From Cymbidium sinense (taxonomy: Eukaryota; Streptophyta; Magnoliopsida; Asparagales; Orchidaceae), in the NCBI GenBank assembly GCA_021442155.1, contig CM038222.1:22578923-22642922 (forward strand): a stretch of DNA of 64,000 nucleotides. The letters are read 5' to 3'. This document shows positions 35,951-48,224 of this stretch, piece by piece. A program made the translations under genes and the position numbers. Numbering within the stretch: the first letter of the stretch is position 1; every line of letters starts with the position of its first letter. The notes under the pieces were generated by a model, which was not told the DNA's origin, did not search any database, and saw only the letters and a program-made list of their open reading frames with translations.

Positions 35951-36599
35951 TCTCTAATAAAAGTCCAAACCTCTTTAAGAACAAAATCACCATTGTAAGA
36001 AAGCTTAAAGAGAATTTGGTTGGGTTTGTTAGAGAAAATAGGGATATTTGTAAAGTTATCTAAAAGAGAAATAGTGATATAATTCTCAAGTTTGTTCTCA
36101 TTCCAAGTGTTATTATGCTAGAAAGAGTTAACTTTAATAGCTGCAATAGAGTGGGTAACTAAAGGGAGTCAATAGAGCCATTGACAATCCAATTATCTTA
36201 CTAAAAGAAAGAAGGACACGAACGAATACCCCAAGATATTAAGGGTTCAGCAACCTATTTAATGGAGCAAAACCTTTTCCAAACCAGAGAGTCACCAATT
36301 TTATAATCAGATAAGAGGGTGTTTACCTTGGAAATATTTTTTCATCATAAAATTAGCCCAAAAGCTATCATTCTTTCTAAAATTCCACGAGCTTATGAGA
36401 GAGAGAAGGCGTAATAGCTTCACAATTAGTTTTGCAACTAAGACCACCTTCACCCAAGGGACCACAACAGTTATGCTAGGAAGTCCAATGCATTCTTTTA
36501 GTAGAATTATTGGATCACCAAAATAATTTATTAAGCAAGTGATCAATTTTGATAAGAGTAGCATTAGTGGGGATAATAGTTTGAATCAATAAATAAGGC

Positions 36600-37600
36600 G
36601 TTGAATTGAGAGTGCTTTAAGAATAGTGAGCCTGTCACCAAAGGAAAGTAAATGAAATTCCCAAAAAGAAATTTTATTTAAAATTTTTTGAATTAACTCA
36701 TCCAAAAGATGTGATCATTTTGGATCTTTAAAAAGAAGAGCGCTCAAGTACTTAAGAGGAAGATGTTGATGTTTAAAGTTAGTGATATGCAGGATTTTAT
36801 TAATTTTATTATTGGAGATGCTTAAAGAAGTAATAAAACAACTTTTCTTATCATTGATAGATAAACTACTTTCTCTACCAAATTTATTTAAAAAAATCTT
36901 GAGATTCTTGATATGATGAATAGAAACATTGCATAAAATAATGAAATTATCTACAAAGCATAAATGAGAAACATGAAGACCACCAAGAGTTCTATAATAT
37001 ATACTAGGATTGTTTAAGAATAGATCATTGATGCTCTTAAATAAGTACTCAACAATAATAATAAATAAGGAAGGAGATAATGGATCCCCTAGTCTTAGGC
37101 CATGGAAAGAAGGAAAGAAGCCCAAGGCTTCCCCATTAACAAAAATAGAAAAACCAAACATTATTAATACAATTTTTAATAAGAAAGATAAATTTATCAA
37201 AAAACCTAAAAAAATTCAGAATATAGATAAGGAAATCCCAGGAGATATTGTCAAAAACTTTGGTAATATCTAATTTGAACATAATGTTGCAACCTCTAGT
37301 CTTAGCATCTAAATCATGAATTAATTGGTGAGCAAGCAGAATATTATCAGAAATAGATCTACCGCTAAAAAAATTAGTTTAGTTAGAGAGATAATCCTAT
37401 GATGTAAAGGACGCACATTTAGAATTTTGAAAGTCAACTTATTGAAGAAGGTGCAAAGAATAATAGGTCTAAAATCACTCTAATAGTCCAAATCATCTTT
37501 CTTAGGTATGAGAACAATAGAAGTGATACAAAAATATCTAGGAAAAGGATTACCACTAAAAAACCCAGTCACAACCTCAACCAAATTATTTTTAATATAC
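36600..37600 (-). pseudogene. LnE reverse transcriptase with altered motif C
   Basis: Motif A is FKLDITKVFDNISW, with the catalytic Asp present (near 37265). Motif B is HGLRLGDPLSPSLF. Motif C reads CFVDNFIILC, so the second Asp of the FADD pair is Asn. Motif D is FGRESSLSINDKKSCF and the tail is LPLKYLSALLF. The FVxGRSxxDNILL region upstream is broken (near 37370-37420). The open frame 36715-37200 covers motifs B to the tail, and motif A sits in another frame. The Asp-to-Asn change and the frameshifts indicate an inactive enzyme. Confidence 0.82.
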
Positions 37601-38790
37601 CAGCATTTTGAAAAAATGGGTGAAACCCTCGACTAGCAGAATCTATGTTCATGCTATTAAGAACTTTAAAATTTTCCTCTTCATTAGGTACAATACTAAG
37701 CAAATCATTATCATTATTGGTTATAATAGAAGGAATTAAGTGTGATTTAGAAATAGCTTCATAAGAGAAACTCTTATTAAGCATATTTTTAAAGTAATTA
37801 ATGGTCAAATCCATAATATTATTATTCTTTGTAATCCATTCTCCATTGTCATCTTTAATTTTTTAAATATTATTTAAATCTCTCTTATTATTAACTAAAG
37901 CATGGAAATATCTAGTATTTTTGTCACCACCCATAATATGTTTGCTAGTAGCTTTTTAGCGCTAAAGTGTATTTCATATTTTGAAAATAAACAAGTTTAC
38001 CTTTCTCCTCAGTCATGTCTTAATCTTAATAAGATCAGATAAAACAGAGACTTCAAAATCACAAACCATTTCTTCGATATTAGTAAAATTTTTTTTAAAA
38101 TAATGTTGTTCCATAAACCCAAATTTTATTTAAGTCTTTTAAGCTTAAACCAAAATCTATTCATCCCCATAATTGAGTTGTCAAGATGTAAGGGTGCTTT
38201 CCGATTGTTAGCCAAAACATTAAAGAAATCAATTTGCTGAATCCACATGTTCTGAAATCAAAAATGAGAGAAATTTTTTAATCTATTAGAGTTATCTTTA
38301 ATAGAAACCAAAAGAGGATCATGATCTGATAAGGTTCTACTAAATGATCGATATATGTAATAGGCCATTATGTAATCCAATGAGTATTAAAAAGAATCCG
38401 GTCCAACCTTTGCCAAAGTATAGAGTTTTGCCAAGTAAAATTTGAACACTTAAAGCCAATATCAGTCAAATTGCAATGAAGGATCATATTGGAAAATTCT
38501 TCCATGGAATTAATATCAGGAGAGAAACTACCACTTTGTTTAGAACAGAATAAAATAGTGTTGAAATCCCCACCAACAAACCAAGGTTTATTGACAAAGG
38601 TAGCAAAATTCCTTAAATTTTCCCAAAGAAGATTTCTACCATATCTATTTCAAGATGCATAGACAAAAGAGCCCAAAACACAATTATCACCATAAGATAT
38701 TTGAGCAGTGACAACTTGTTTAAAATCATTAAGAATAGAAACCTCCACAAAATTATTCCAAAAAAACAAAATTTTACTACTAACATTAGA
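37601..38790 (-). pseudogene. LnE APE endonuclease and linker
   Basis: Pieces in order: FWNNFVEVSILNDFKQVV, DNCVLGSFVYAS, WENLRNFATFVNKPWF, GGDFNTILFCSKQSG (the GDFN motif), WQNSILWQRLDRILFNTHW, and a SDHDPLLVSI equivalent that is one base out of frame because of a single-base loss near 38341 (LnF has an extra T there). The linker has GGDKNTRYFHALVN, then LTINYFKNMLNKSFSYEA at about 37750-37814. A stop replaces Cys in the YASC block near 38650. Confidence 0.8.
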
Positions 38791-38899
38791 GAAACATTTA
38801 TTGAAATCTATTATTCTGACAACATGGTTATTTTTGTTTGCATGAATAAGAGGCTACAAAATAATAAGTAAAGAAATATTATGAATATGACAAAGGTTC

Positions 38900-40737
38900 C
38901 TAATATGGTTACAAATAGATAGGGTATCGATCCCTCTATCATTCCAAACAAGAAAATTAAACATAAGGAAATAAAAAGGGTTAAGAAAAGGTTAATTAAG
39001 AGAGGAGAGGGAGGTCGTAGTAGATCTAGTGGTTTTAGACAATTTGGGAGGGATTTAACATTTTTTTCTTTTAGCATGATAAGTTTGAAAATCATTTCCT
39101 TTTCCCATATAATCATCATTTGTGAAGGATTTAGCAGCATTAGTCACAGATTTAATAGAAGTCTTCTGTATAGAAGTGAGTTCTCCTTCTTCCAAGTTAT
39201 TAGAATTTATTATAGGAAAATGAGCATCGGTATAGCAAACGAGGGATCTGAAATATATTTATTATGAAGGCAAGTGTGAACATCAAACCTTTCTTCTTCA
39301 ATACCAAGATTATTTGATAAAATCAAATCTTTTTGAGAATTTAAATCATCCATAACTAAAGTAAAGTCAAGTTTTTCAAACTGAATATCATGAGAAACCT
39401 AAGCCATATTCTCCCTTGAATTCGAATGATGCATAACATTGATATCCTCATTAATATTTTCAATTAAAGCATCATTTTCATTAATCAAAATCGATGAGGA
39501 TGCTAGGATAAACTTAGAGGAAAAAGAATCATCTCCAAAAGTTTAGATAAATTATTATTTTCCACATTAGAAACCTTCAATTGCATAGAAGAAATAAGAG
39601 GTAAAATAGCCTTATTAGAAACATTCAATGAATCCTTTTTCTGAATTAACTTTTTGATATTTAACAGTGGTTAGCCTAAGGTTAGGAACAATAGTTTCCT
39701 TAACAAGAATTTTCTTTTTTAGGTGAGGATGCAAATGAAACATTCAGAATTATCATGCTCATGGATTTTACAATGTGAACAAAAGACATGAAAATTTTTA
39801 AAATCAAATTTCTATACATAATCATAATTTTAAGATTTGAACTAGATTTCTTTGGGGTGCTTCTTGGTAATGTCCAATTTAATAAGGATTCTAGCAAGAG
39901 AAGGTCAAGATTTTGTAGCTGTTTCCTGATCAATTTGTAATGGCTGACCAAATAAAGCATCCATAATAAAAAGGAATTCATGATTAATGAAATGTATTTG
40001 CATATTTGGGAGAGAAATCCAAACTAGAATGATTTGGGATTCCTCCCTAATACCAAATAGTGAAGTCCATTTCAACAAATTCATTTAAGAATTGAAAAAA
40101 AAATAAGAACGATGAGGAAAAACACACGAGTAATCCAAATCATTTGTTAACTGAATAAAAATGTGGTGATGATCAATTAAACCAATCATAAAAGCACCCA
40201 AAAGTTTCAGACTATGAAAGAAACAGTGAATGTTTTCTAGATTTAGCCTATGAAGAGTAAACTTTCCAATCAAAGTGAATTCAAATGGCTTAGCAAGCTT
40301 TTCCACAATCGGTCGAGCACATAACCGTAGGCATGCCTTGAAAAGAAGTCAAACTAAGTTTCAGGGACTCACATGAATAGTTATCCTTACCAGTAAAGAT
40401 GTCTTTGAATGATTTTGAAGAAGCCAAAGCCAAGGTAGTTGATGCCCTAGTAGGATCCATTGGATTCATTAGTGTCCCCCATAGAATCATCAGGAATGAT
40501 GCCAAACCATGCACTCCAAGTAAAACACGAAAGTGGCCAACGACCATCAATTCTAGAAGGAATTCAGTAAGAATCACGCTAAACACCCATCAAGCAATGA
40601 CCAAAAAGCCAAAAATGAGAGGGAATAAGGGGAATCAAATGCATGAGGTCGAGGGCTCGAATAGTGTGTGGGTTTGGTGATGTGTACAAAGGGCAGGGAC
40701 GTAGTCAATGCAGACTAATGACTCATGCTTACTAGAA
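38900..40737 (-). pseudogene. LnE ORF1 with intact CCHC motif
   Basis: After about 95 bp of leader the N-terminal part reads NPMDPTRASTTLALASSKSF and KDIFTGKDNYSCESLKLSL (40290-40586). The DUF4283-like domain follows: EKLAKPFEFTLIGKFTL, NLENIHCFFHSLKL, LTNDLDYSCVF (40085-40306), then in another frame REESQIILVWISLPNM, GQPLQIDQETATK and ILIKLDITKKHPKE. The CCHC knuckle at about 39755-39800 reads CSHCKIHEHDNSEC, a complete C-x2-C-x4-H-x4-C. The C-terminal tail up to about 38900 is poorly conserved. At least three frameshifts break the ORF. This is the only copy that preserves the full knuckle. Confidence 0.8.
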
Positions 40738-41659
40738 ATTTAGGTTTAGGTTTTGATTTATTAGGTTTTAGGGTTTATGTTTATTTTTAATTTATTTAGT
40801 TACATTACTTTCAGATTTAGGGTTTAGGTTTAGTGTTAGGGTTTATGGTTTAGGGTTTAGGGTTTAGGTGTAGGGATTAAGGTTTAGGGTTTAGGGTTTT
40901 AGGGTTTACGCATTTATGGTTTAGGGTTTAGGGACTTTTAGGGTTTAGGGTTTAGGGTTTATGGATAGTTTTTTGGTCCAGGGTTTAGGGTTTAGGGTTT
41001 AGGATTTAAGGTTTAGGGTTTCTTTAAATTAAGAAAATCGGTATGTTTAGGTTTATTTAGTTTATTTAGTTTACTTAGTTTATCTTTTATTTATTTTAGT
41101 TTATTTTCTTTTATTATTATTATTTAGGTTTATTTTTTATTTTTATTTGGTTTTGTTTATTTATTTTAGGTTTATTTATTTAAGTTTAGGTTTCTTTTAT
41201 TTTTGTTTATTTTTTATTTTTATTTTATTTTAGGTTTATTTTATTTTTATTTTTCATTTAGTTTTTATTTTATTTAGGTTTTTTATTTTTATGTTTATTT
41301 TATTTTTTTAGTTAAGTTTAGGTTTTTATTTATTTTATTTTAGTTTATTTTTTTATTTTATTTTAGTTTTAGGTTTAGGTATTTTTATTTATTTTATTTT
41401 TAAGTTTTATTTAGTTTAGGTTTAGGTTTTTAGGTTTCTAGGGTTTAAGGGTTTATGGTTTAGGGGTTTGGGGTTTAGGGTTTAGGGTTTAGGGTTTAGG
41501 GTTCGTGGTTTAGGGTTGTGGGTTTTAGGGTTTAGGGTTTAGGGTTTAGGGTTTGGGCTTTTTTATTATTTTTATTTTTATTTTAGGGTTCAGGGTTTAG
41601 GGTTTAAGTTTTAGGTTTAAGGTTTAGGTTTTAGTTTAGGGTTTTTAGGTTTTGGTTCT
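40738..41659 (+). repeat. Long-unit telomeric/T-rich spacer
   Basis: The segment next to the LINE 5' end (TTTAGGTTTTGATTTATTAGG, later TTTATTTAGTTAC) is what normally lies to the right of a GR-RBP fragment. TTTAGGG tracts follow (40815-41015), then a junction module near 41024-41045, a T-rich block to about 41430 and TTTAGGG runs (five perfect heptads near 41470-41510). No gene is seen. Confidence 0.85.
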
Positions 41660-42135
41660 TTTTAATAGAGAACAAATTCATATTCAACATTTCTTCTTTT
41701 TGATTTCAACAACTAACACACTAGGTTTTCTAAGACATAAATGATGACATAGATAAATAATGAGCATGCATAAAATAATTCAAAAACCCTAAACAACTAG
41801 AACCGTCTCTATTGTAAAGACACACTTCCATAAGCAGCTAATCAGATCAGCCATTTTTTAATTTCTTTAGTTTCCATTAGAACCACCTTGCCCTCTCGAG
41901 TAGTCGGATCCACCATCATATCTCGGATCTCTCCCTCGGCCACCACCATGGTTGTAACCTCCATCACTCCTCCCTCCTCCATAACCACCACTGCTCTAAC
42001 CACCACCTCCATATCCACCAACACCTCCATATCCACCACCACCACTGGGATAACCGCCTCCACCTTTTCTTCAACTAGATCAAGATTAACCCTAATTGAC
42101 CGTGATGTTCCTGCCAACAAGGTTCTGCCCATTCT
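41660..42135 (-). pseudogene. GR-RBP 3' fragment g10 (long-unit type)
   Basis: One of the fuller copies. The minus strand starts AATGGGCAGAACCTTGTTGG. The original frame gives GGGGYPSGGGGYGGVGGYG, SSGGYGGGRSDGGYNHGGG and RGRDPRYDGGSDYSRGQGG, interrupted near the start by stops (for example after NITVN) and at one Gly codon (TAG). The terminal Trp codon is TAA (GGAAACTAAAGAAAT). The full 3'UTR runs to the A-tract AAAAAGAACCAAAACC. The 96-codon open frame at 41842-42132 is a +1 shift of this gene and is not the product. Confidence 0.85.
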
Positions 42136-42878
42136 TAGGGTTTGGGGTTAGGTTTAGGTTTATTACTTTTTAGTGTTTAGATTTATTTTTTAATTAATTT
42201 AGTTACTTTAGGTATAGGTTTAGGATTTGGGATATAAAGTTTAAGGTTTAGGGTTTAGGGCTTAGGGTTTAGGATTTAGGTTTTTAGTGTTTATGATTTT
42301 AGGGTTTATGGTTTAAGATTAGCGTTTAAGATTTTGGGTTTAGGTTTTAGGTTTTATGGTATTTTAGGTTTAGGGTTTTGGGTTTAGCATTGTAAGTTGT
42401 ATGTTTAGTGTTATAGGTTTAGGGTTTAGGGTTAGTTTTAGGGTTTATGGTTAAATGTTTATAGTTTAAGGTTTAGGATTTAGGATTTAAGATTTAGGGT
42501 TTTTTAAAAAAATTAGGTAAACTAGTAGTTTTAGGTTTATTTAGTTTATTTTAGGGTTTTTGATTATAAGGTTTAATGTATAGGGTATAGGGTATAGGGT
42601 TTATGGTTTAGATTTTAGGGTTTACGGCTTTTACGATTTAGAGTTTAGAGTTTAGCGTTTACAATCTTTAGGGTTTAGAGTTTAGGGTTGTAGGTTTAGT
42701 GTTGTAGGTTTTTGGTTTAGGGTTTAGGGTTAGTTTTAGGTTTTAGGGTTTAGGGTTACATATTTTTAATTTTTTTATTTTATTTTTTTTTAGAGTTTAG
42801 GGTTTACGATTTAGGTTTTAATTTTAGGGTTCAGGTTTTAGTTTAGTGTTTAAGGTTTTTGATTTATTTATTTATTTA
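42136..42878 (+). repeat. Shortest long-type spacer: telomeric DNA, aborted T-rich block
   Basis: About 740 bp. A junction module at about 42508-42530 is followed by only about 25 bp of T-rich sequence, then TTTAGGG-like DNA again, so the T-rich block has been almost wholly deleted. No gene is seen. Confidence 0.85.
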
Positions 42879-43361
42879 TTTAATAAAGAATAAATTCAAA
42901 TTCAACATTTCTTTTTGTCAATTTCATCAACCTAATAACACACCAAGTTTCCTAAGACATAAGCGATGACATAAATAAAAAAAGAGCATACATAGAACAA
43001 AACAAAAACCCTGGGTAATTAGAACAGTCACTATCTTAAAGACACAATCCATAAGTAGCATATTGAGTTGGTTATTCTTCAGTTTCTCCAGTACCCATCA
43101 GAACCACCACGACCTCTCGAGTAGCGAGATCCATCATCATATCCCTGATCTCTCCCTCCATCACCACCACTTCTGTAACCTCTTTCATTCCTCCCACCTC
43201 CATAACCACCAATGCTTTGACCACCACCTCCATAGCCACCAGCACCACCAGATCCACTACCACCACTACGATAATCACCGACTCTTCCTTCGCCTCCATT
43301 GCCAGATCTAGACTGAATCTATTTGATGAAGATGTTCCTGCCATCAAGGTTCTACCCATTC
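42879..43361 (-). pseudogene. GR-RBP 3' fragment g11, Trp codon retained
   Basis: About 480 bp with complete coding tail and 3'UTR. In the original frame: NLDGRNIF at the start (ITV lost and an early TAG), then GGSGGAGGYGGGGQSIGGYG, GGRNERGYRSGGDGGRDQGY, and SDGYWRN followed by TGA. It therefore keeps the Trp codon. The A-tract on the minus strand has become (AAAT)n, a small microsatellite at 42862-42882. The long-unit TTATTTAGTTACTTTAGG motif lies to the right. Confidence 0.85.
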
Positions 43362-45326
43362 TTGGGGTATAGATTTAGGTTTAGGTTTATTAGGTTTTAC
43401 AGTTTAGGTTTATTTTTTAATTTATTTAGTTACTTTAGGTTTAAGTTTAGTGTTTGGGGTTTAGGGTTTAGGGTTTAGGGTTAGGGTTTAGGATTTAGGA
43501 TTTAAGGTTTAGGGTTTAGGGTTTTAGGGTTTATTCTTTTAACATTTAGGATTTAGGGTTTAGGGTTACAGTTTAGGGTTTAGGGTTTATATTTTGGGGT
43601 TTAGGGTTAAGGGCTTTGGGTTGTAGGTTTAGGGTTTAGGGTTTAGGGTTTAGGATTTACGGTTTAGGGTTTAGGCTGTAGTATTTAGAGTTTTTTAAAA
43701 CAATTAAGTAAACAAGTAGGTTTAGGTTTATTTAGTTTATTTTTTATTTATTTTTATATATTTAATTTTTTATTTTTATTTAGGTTTAATTTTAATTTTT
43801 ATTTAATTTAGTTTAATTATTCTAGGTTTATTTATTTTAGTTTAGGTTTTTATTTTAGTTTATTTTTTAGGTTTAGTTTTAGGTTTAGGTTGATTTTTTA
43901 GTTTAGTTTTATTTTCATTTTATTTTTTAGGTTTAGGTTTTATTTTTTATTTTTAGTTTTAGGTTAGGTTTTTTTTAGGATTAGGTTTTAGGTTTTTATT
44001 TTAGGTTTATTTTTAGGTTTTATTTTTTAGTTTAGGTTTAGGTTTATTTTTACTTTATTTTATTTTATTTAGTTTAGGGTTTAGGTTTAGTTTATTTTAG
44101 GTTTAGGTTTAGGTTTAGGTTTTATTTATTTTAGTTTAATTTATTTTAGTTTAGCTTTAGGTTTATTTTATTTTTTTTATTTTATTTTTAAGTTTTTTTT
44201 AGTTTAGGGTTTAGTGTTTAGTTTTTATTTCTTTAGATTTTATTTTAGTTTAGGTTTTTATTTGATTTCTTTTTTTATTTAATTTATGGTTAAGTTTTTC
44301 TATTTATTTCATTTATAGGTTTTATTTAGTTTAGATTTAGGTTTTTAGGTTTTTAGGGTTTAAGGTTTAGGGTTTCAATTTTATGGTTTAGGATTTAGGG
44401 TTGTTTTAGGGTTTATGTTTTTTTTGTTTTTTATTTTGATTTAGTTTTTTATTTTTTTTAAATAAGTAAACTGGTAGTTTTATGTTTATTTAGTTTATTT
44501 AGTTAATTTTTTATTACTTTAGTTTATTTATTTTATTTTTTATTTTTATTTAAGTTTATTTTTTATTTTTATTTAGTTTAGTTTATTTATTTTAGGTTTA
44601 TTTATTTTATTTTAGTTTTTTATTTTAGTTTATTTTTAGCTTTAGTTTTAGGTTTAGGTTTATTTTTTAGTTTAATTTTATTTTTATTTTATTTTTTTAA
44701 TTAAGGTTTTATTTTTTATTTTTAGGTTTAGGTTTAGGTTTTTATTTTTTATTTTTTTAGGTTAAGGTTATAGATTTTCTTTTAGGTTTATTTTTAAGTT
44801 TTATTTTTTGTTTAGGTTTAGGTTTATTTTTAGTCTATTTTATTTTATTTAGTTTAGGTTTAAGTTTAAGTATTTTAGGTGTAGGTTTAGGTTTTATTTA
44901 TTTATTTTTAGTTTAGGTTTAGGTTTATTTTAATTTTTTTTAGGTTTAGGGTTTTTTTTAGTTTAGGGTTTAGGTTTTATTTTTTATTGATTTTTAAGTT
45001 TTATTTTTAAGATTAGTTTTTGATTTTTAGTTTATTTTTTTAGGTTTAGGATTAGCTTTTAGTTTATGTTTTTATTTTATTTTGTTTTAGGAATTTTTTA
45101 GGTTTTATTTAATTTAGGTTTAGGTGTTTAGCTTTTAGGATTTATGGTTTAGGATAAGTATAGGGTTTAGAGTTTGGTTTGGAATTTAGGGTTTAGGGTT
45201 TAGGGTTTAAGGTTTAGGGTTTAGGGTTTAGGGTTTAAGGTTTTTAGGGTTTAGGGTTTAGGTTTTAGAGTTTAGGTTTTAGGTTTAGGGCTCAGGTTTT
45301 AGTTTAGGGTTTAGGGTTTTAGTTTT
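43362..45326 (+). repeat. Long-unit spacer with two T-rich blocks
   Basis: Telomeric DNA (43440-43690), junction module near 43698-43720, T-rich block to about 44350, short telomeric bridge, second junction near 44458-44480, T-rich block to about 45130, and TTTAGGG runs to g12. The two blocks in a row without a GR-RBP fragment between them suggest unequal exchange. No gene is seen. Confidence 0.87.
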
Positions 45327-45607
45327 TTTTTAAATAGAGAGCAAATTAAGATTCAACTTTTCTTTATTTTAATTTCATCAACCAAGTAACACACCAAGTT
45401 TTCTAAGACTCAAGTGATGTCATAGATAAAAAATGAGATCGCATATTCACCAGCACCTTCAGCTCCCCGATCAATGCTCCTCTTCCCTCCATAATAACCA
45501 CTACTCCATCCACCACATCCATATCCACCCTCAGATCCCCACCACTTTGTCCACCTTTGATTGAGCGGTTGATAGTGATGTTCCTGTGATCAAAGTTATG
45601 CCCGTTC
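45327..45607 (-). pseudogene. GR-RBP 3' fragment g12, deletion subfamily
   Basis: About 280 bp. The distal 3'UTR joins the internal glycine-rich segment at about 45440-45445 (+ strand 'gcata' then 'ttcacc'), the joint shared with g9, g13 and g17. The 5' part of the glycine-rich region is also shortened. It starts at AACGGGCATAACTTTGATC on the minus strand and ends in nine A residues before CTAAAACC. Confidence 0.78.
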
Positions 45608-48224
45608 TTAGGGTTTAGGTTTACTAGTTTTTGGGGTTTAAGTTTAATTTTTTATTTATTTAGATACTACTGGTTTATGTTTAGGGTTTGGGGTTTAGGT
45701 TTAGAGTTTAGGGTTTAGGGTTTAGGATTTAAGGCTTAAGGTTTTTTTTTAAATTAAGTAAACTGGTAGGTTTAAGTTTATTTAGTAAATTTAGTTTATT
45801 TTTTATTTATTTAGTTTACTAAATTTTTATTTTATTTAGGTTTCTTTTTTATTTTTATTTAGTTTAGTTTATTTATTTTAGGTTTATTTATTTTATTTTA
45901 GGTTTTTTATTTCAGTTTATTTTTTAGTTGAATTTTATTTTTATTTTATTATTTATGTTTTAGTTTTATTTTTTATTTTTAGGTTTAGGTTTAGGTTTTT
46001 ATTTTATTTTTTTAGGTTCAGGTTTTAGATTTTTATTTTAGGTTTATTTTTGGGTTTTATTTTTTAGTTTAGGTTTAGGGTTATTTTTAGTTTATTCTAT
46101 TTTATTTAGTTTAGGTTTAGGTTTAGGTTTAGTTTATTTTAAGTTTAGGTTTAGGTTTTATTTATTTTAGTTTTGTTTATTTTAGTTTAGGTAAAAGTTT
46201 ATATTATTTTATTTATTTTATTTTTATTTTAGGTTTAAGTTTTTTTTTTTAGTTTTTGTTTTTTTAGTTTAGGGTTTTGGTTTTATTTTTAATTTTTTTT
46301 TTGTTTATTTTTTAGGTTTAGGTTTTTATTAAGTTTTTATTTTATTTTATTTTAGGTTTATTTTATTTTTATTTTACATTTAGTTTTTATTTTATTTATG
46401 TTTTTTTATTTTTAGCTTTATTTATTTTTTAGTTTAGTTTAGGTTTTTATTTATTTTATTTTAGTTTATTTTTATTTTTATTTAATTTTTCTTAGGTTTA
46501 GGTTTAGGTTAAGGTTTTAGTTTAAGTTTTATTTTAATTTATTTTATTTTATTTATGTTTATGTTTTGTATTTATTTTATTTTTAGGGTTTATTTTGTTT
46601 AGGTTTATGTTTTTAGCATTTTAGGGTTTACAGTTTAGGGTTTAGGATTTAGGGTTTAGGGTTAGGGTTTAGGGTTGAGGGTTTAGGATTTAATTTTCAG
46701 GCTTTAAGGTTAGCTTAGGGTTTAGGTTTAGTTTATGGTTTAGGGTTTAGGCTTTAGGTTTAGGCTTTAAGGTTTAGACTTTTGGGGTTTATGGTTTAGG
46801 GTTTAAGGTTTAGGGTTTAAGGTTTAAGGTTTTTAGGGTTTCAGGTTTAAGGTTAATTTAGAGTTTAGGGTTTAGGGTTTTAGGGATTAGGGTAGGTTTA
46901 GGGTTTAAGGTTAGGGCAAGGGTTTAGGGTTTAGCATTTAGGGTTTAGGGTCTAGGGTTTAGGGTTTAGGATTTACTATTTAGGATTTAGGGTTATAGGT
47001 TTAGGGTTAGTTTTAGAGTTTAGGGTTTACAGTTTAGGCTTTAGGGTTCAGGGTATAGGGTTTAGTGTTTACGGTTTAGAGTTTAGGGTTTAGGATTTTT
47101 TTAAAATAATTAAGTAAACTGATAGGTTTAGGTTTATTTAGTTTATTTAGATTATTTTTTATTTATTTTTATTTATTTTTATTTTTACTTTTGTTTAGGT
47201 TTATTTTTTATTTTTATTTACTTTACTTTATTTATTTTAATTTAGGTTTATAATTTTAGTTTATTTTTTAGGTTTAGGTTTAGGTTTATGTTTATTTTTT
47301 AGTTTAGTTTTATTTTTATTCCATTTTTTAGGTTTATGTTTTCTTTTTTATTTTAGGTTTAGGTTTTTGATTTTTATTTTAGGTTTAAGTTTTAGGCTTT
47401 TATTTGTGGTATATTTGTAGGTTTTATTTTTTAGTTTAGGTTTAGGTTTATTTTTAGTTTATTTTATTTTATTTAGTTTAGTGTTTAGGTTTAGTTTATT
47501 TTAGTTTTAGGTTTAGGTTTTATTTCTTTTAGTTTAGTTTAATTTAACTTAGGTTCAGGTTTATTTTATTTTATTTATTTTAGTTTTATTTTAGGTTTAA
47601 GTTTTTTTTCGTTTAGTGTTTAGGTTTTATTTTTTATTTCTTATGAGGTTTTATTTTTAGGTTTATTATTTTGGTTTATGTTTTTATTTAGTTTTAATTT
47701 TATTTTATTTTAGGTTTAATTATTTTTATGTTAAGTTTAGTTTTTATTTTATTTTGGTTTTTTATTCATAGGTTTATTTTATTATTTAGTTTAGGTTAGG
47801 TTTTTATTTATTTTATTTTAGTTTATTTTTATTTTTAAAATTTTATTTTAGGTTTAGGTTAAGGTTTTAGTTTATGTTTTTATTTTATTATTTTATTTTG
47901 GTTTATGTTTTATTTATTTATTTTCTTTTTAGGTTTTATTTAGTTTAAGTTTATTTTTTTAGCTTTTTAGGGTTTAGGGTTTAACATTAGTTTAGAGTTT
48001 AGTGTATAGGGTTTAGGGTTTGGGGTTTTGGGTTTTGTGTTTAGTGTTTAGGGATTTGAGTTTAAGGTTTAGGTTTTAGGGTTTGGATTTTAGGTTTTAG
48101 GGTTTAGGGCTTAAGGTTTTAGGGTTTAGGGTTTAGGATTTTTAGGGTTTAGGGTTTAGGGTTTAGGGTTTAGGTTTTAGGTTTTGGATTCAGGTTTTAG
48201 TTTTGGGTTTAGGGTTTTGGTTTT
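45608..48224 (+). repeat. Long-unit spacer with two complete T-rich blocks
   Basis: Two junction modules (about 45748-45770, AAATTAAGTAAACTGGTAGG, and 47105-47130) each open a T-rich block (to 46620 and 47970). The block sequence is highly similar between the two and contains TTTTACATTTAGTTTTTATT-type landmarks. TTTAGGG tracts lie at 46620-47100 and 47965-48220. No gene is seen. Confidence 0.87.

Larger units (their letters stand above)
34858..40737 (-). mobile_element. LINE lacking its 3'UTR (LnE), defective
   Basis: Minus-strand order: 5' leader, ORF1, endonuclease, RT, zf-RVT, RNase H, then only about 40 bp after the ORF2 stop before the sequence switches to TTTAGGTT telomeric DNA at 34858. 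LnF continues another 2 kb from the equivalent point (about 55729). Loss of the 3' end is unusual for a LINE insertion and points to a later deletion. The 5' end (40737) is followed by TTTAGGTTTAGGTTTTGATT, the same flank as LnF. LnE and LnF share RT changes (RLGD/RLED in motif B where LnD has IQGD), so they are close relatives. Confidence 0.85.
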
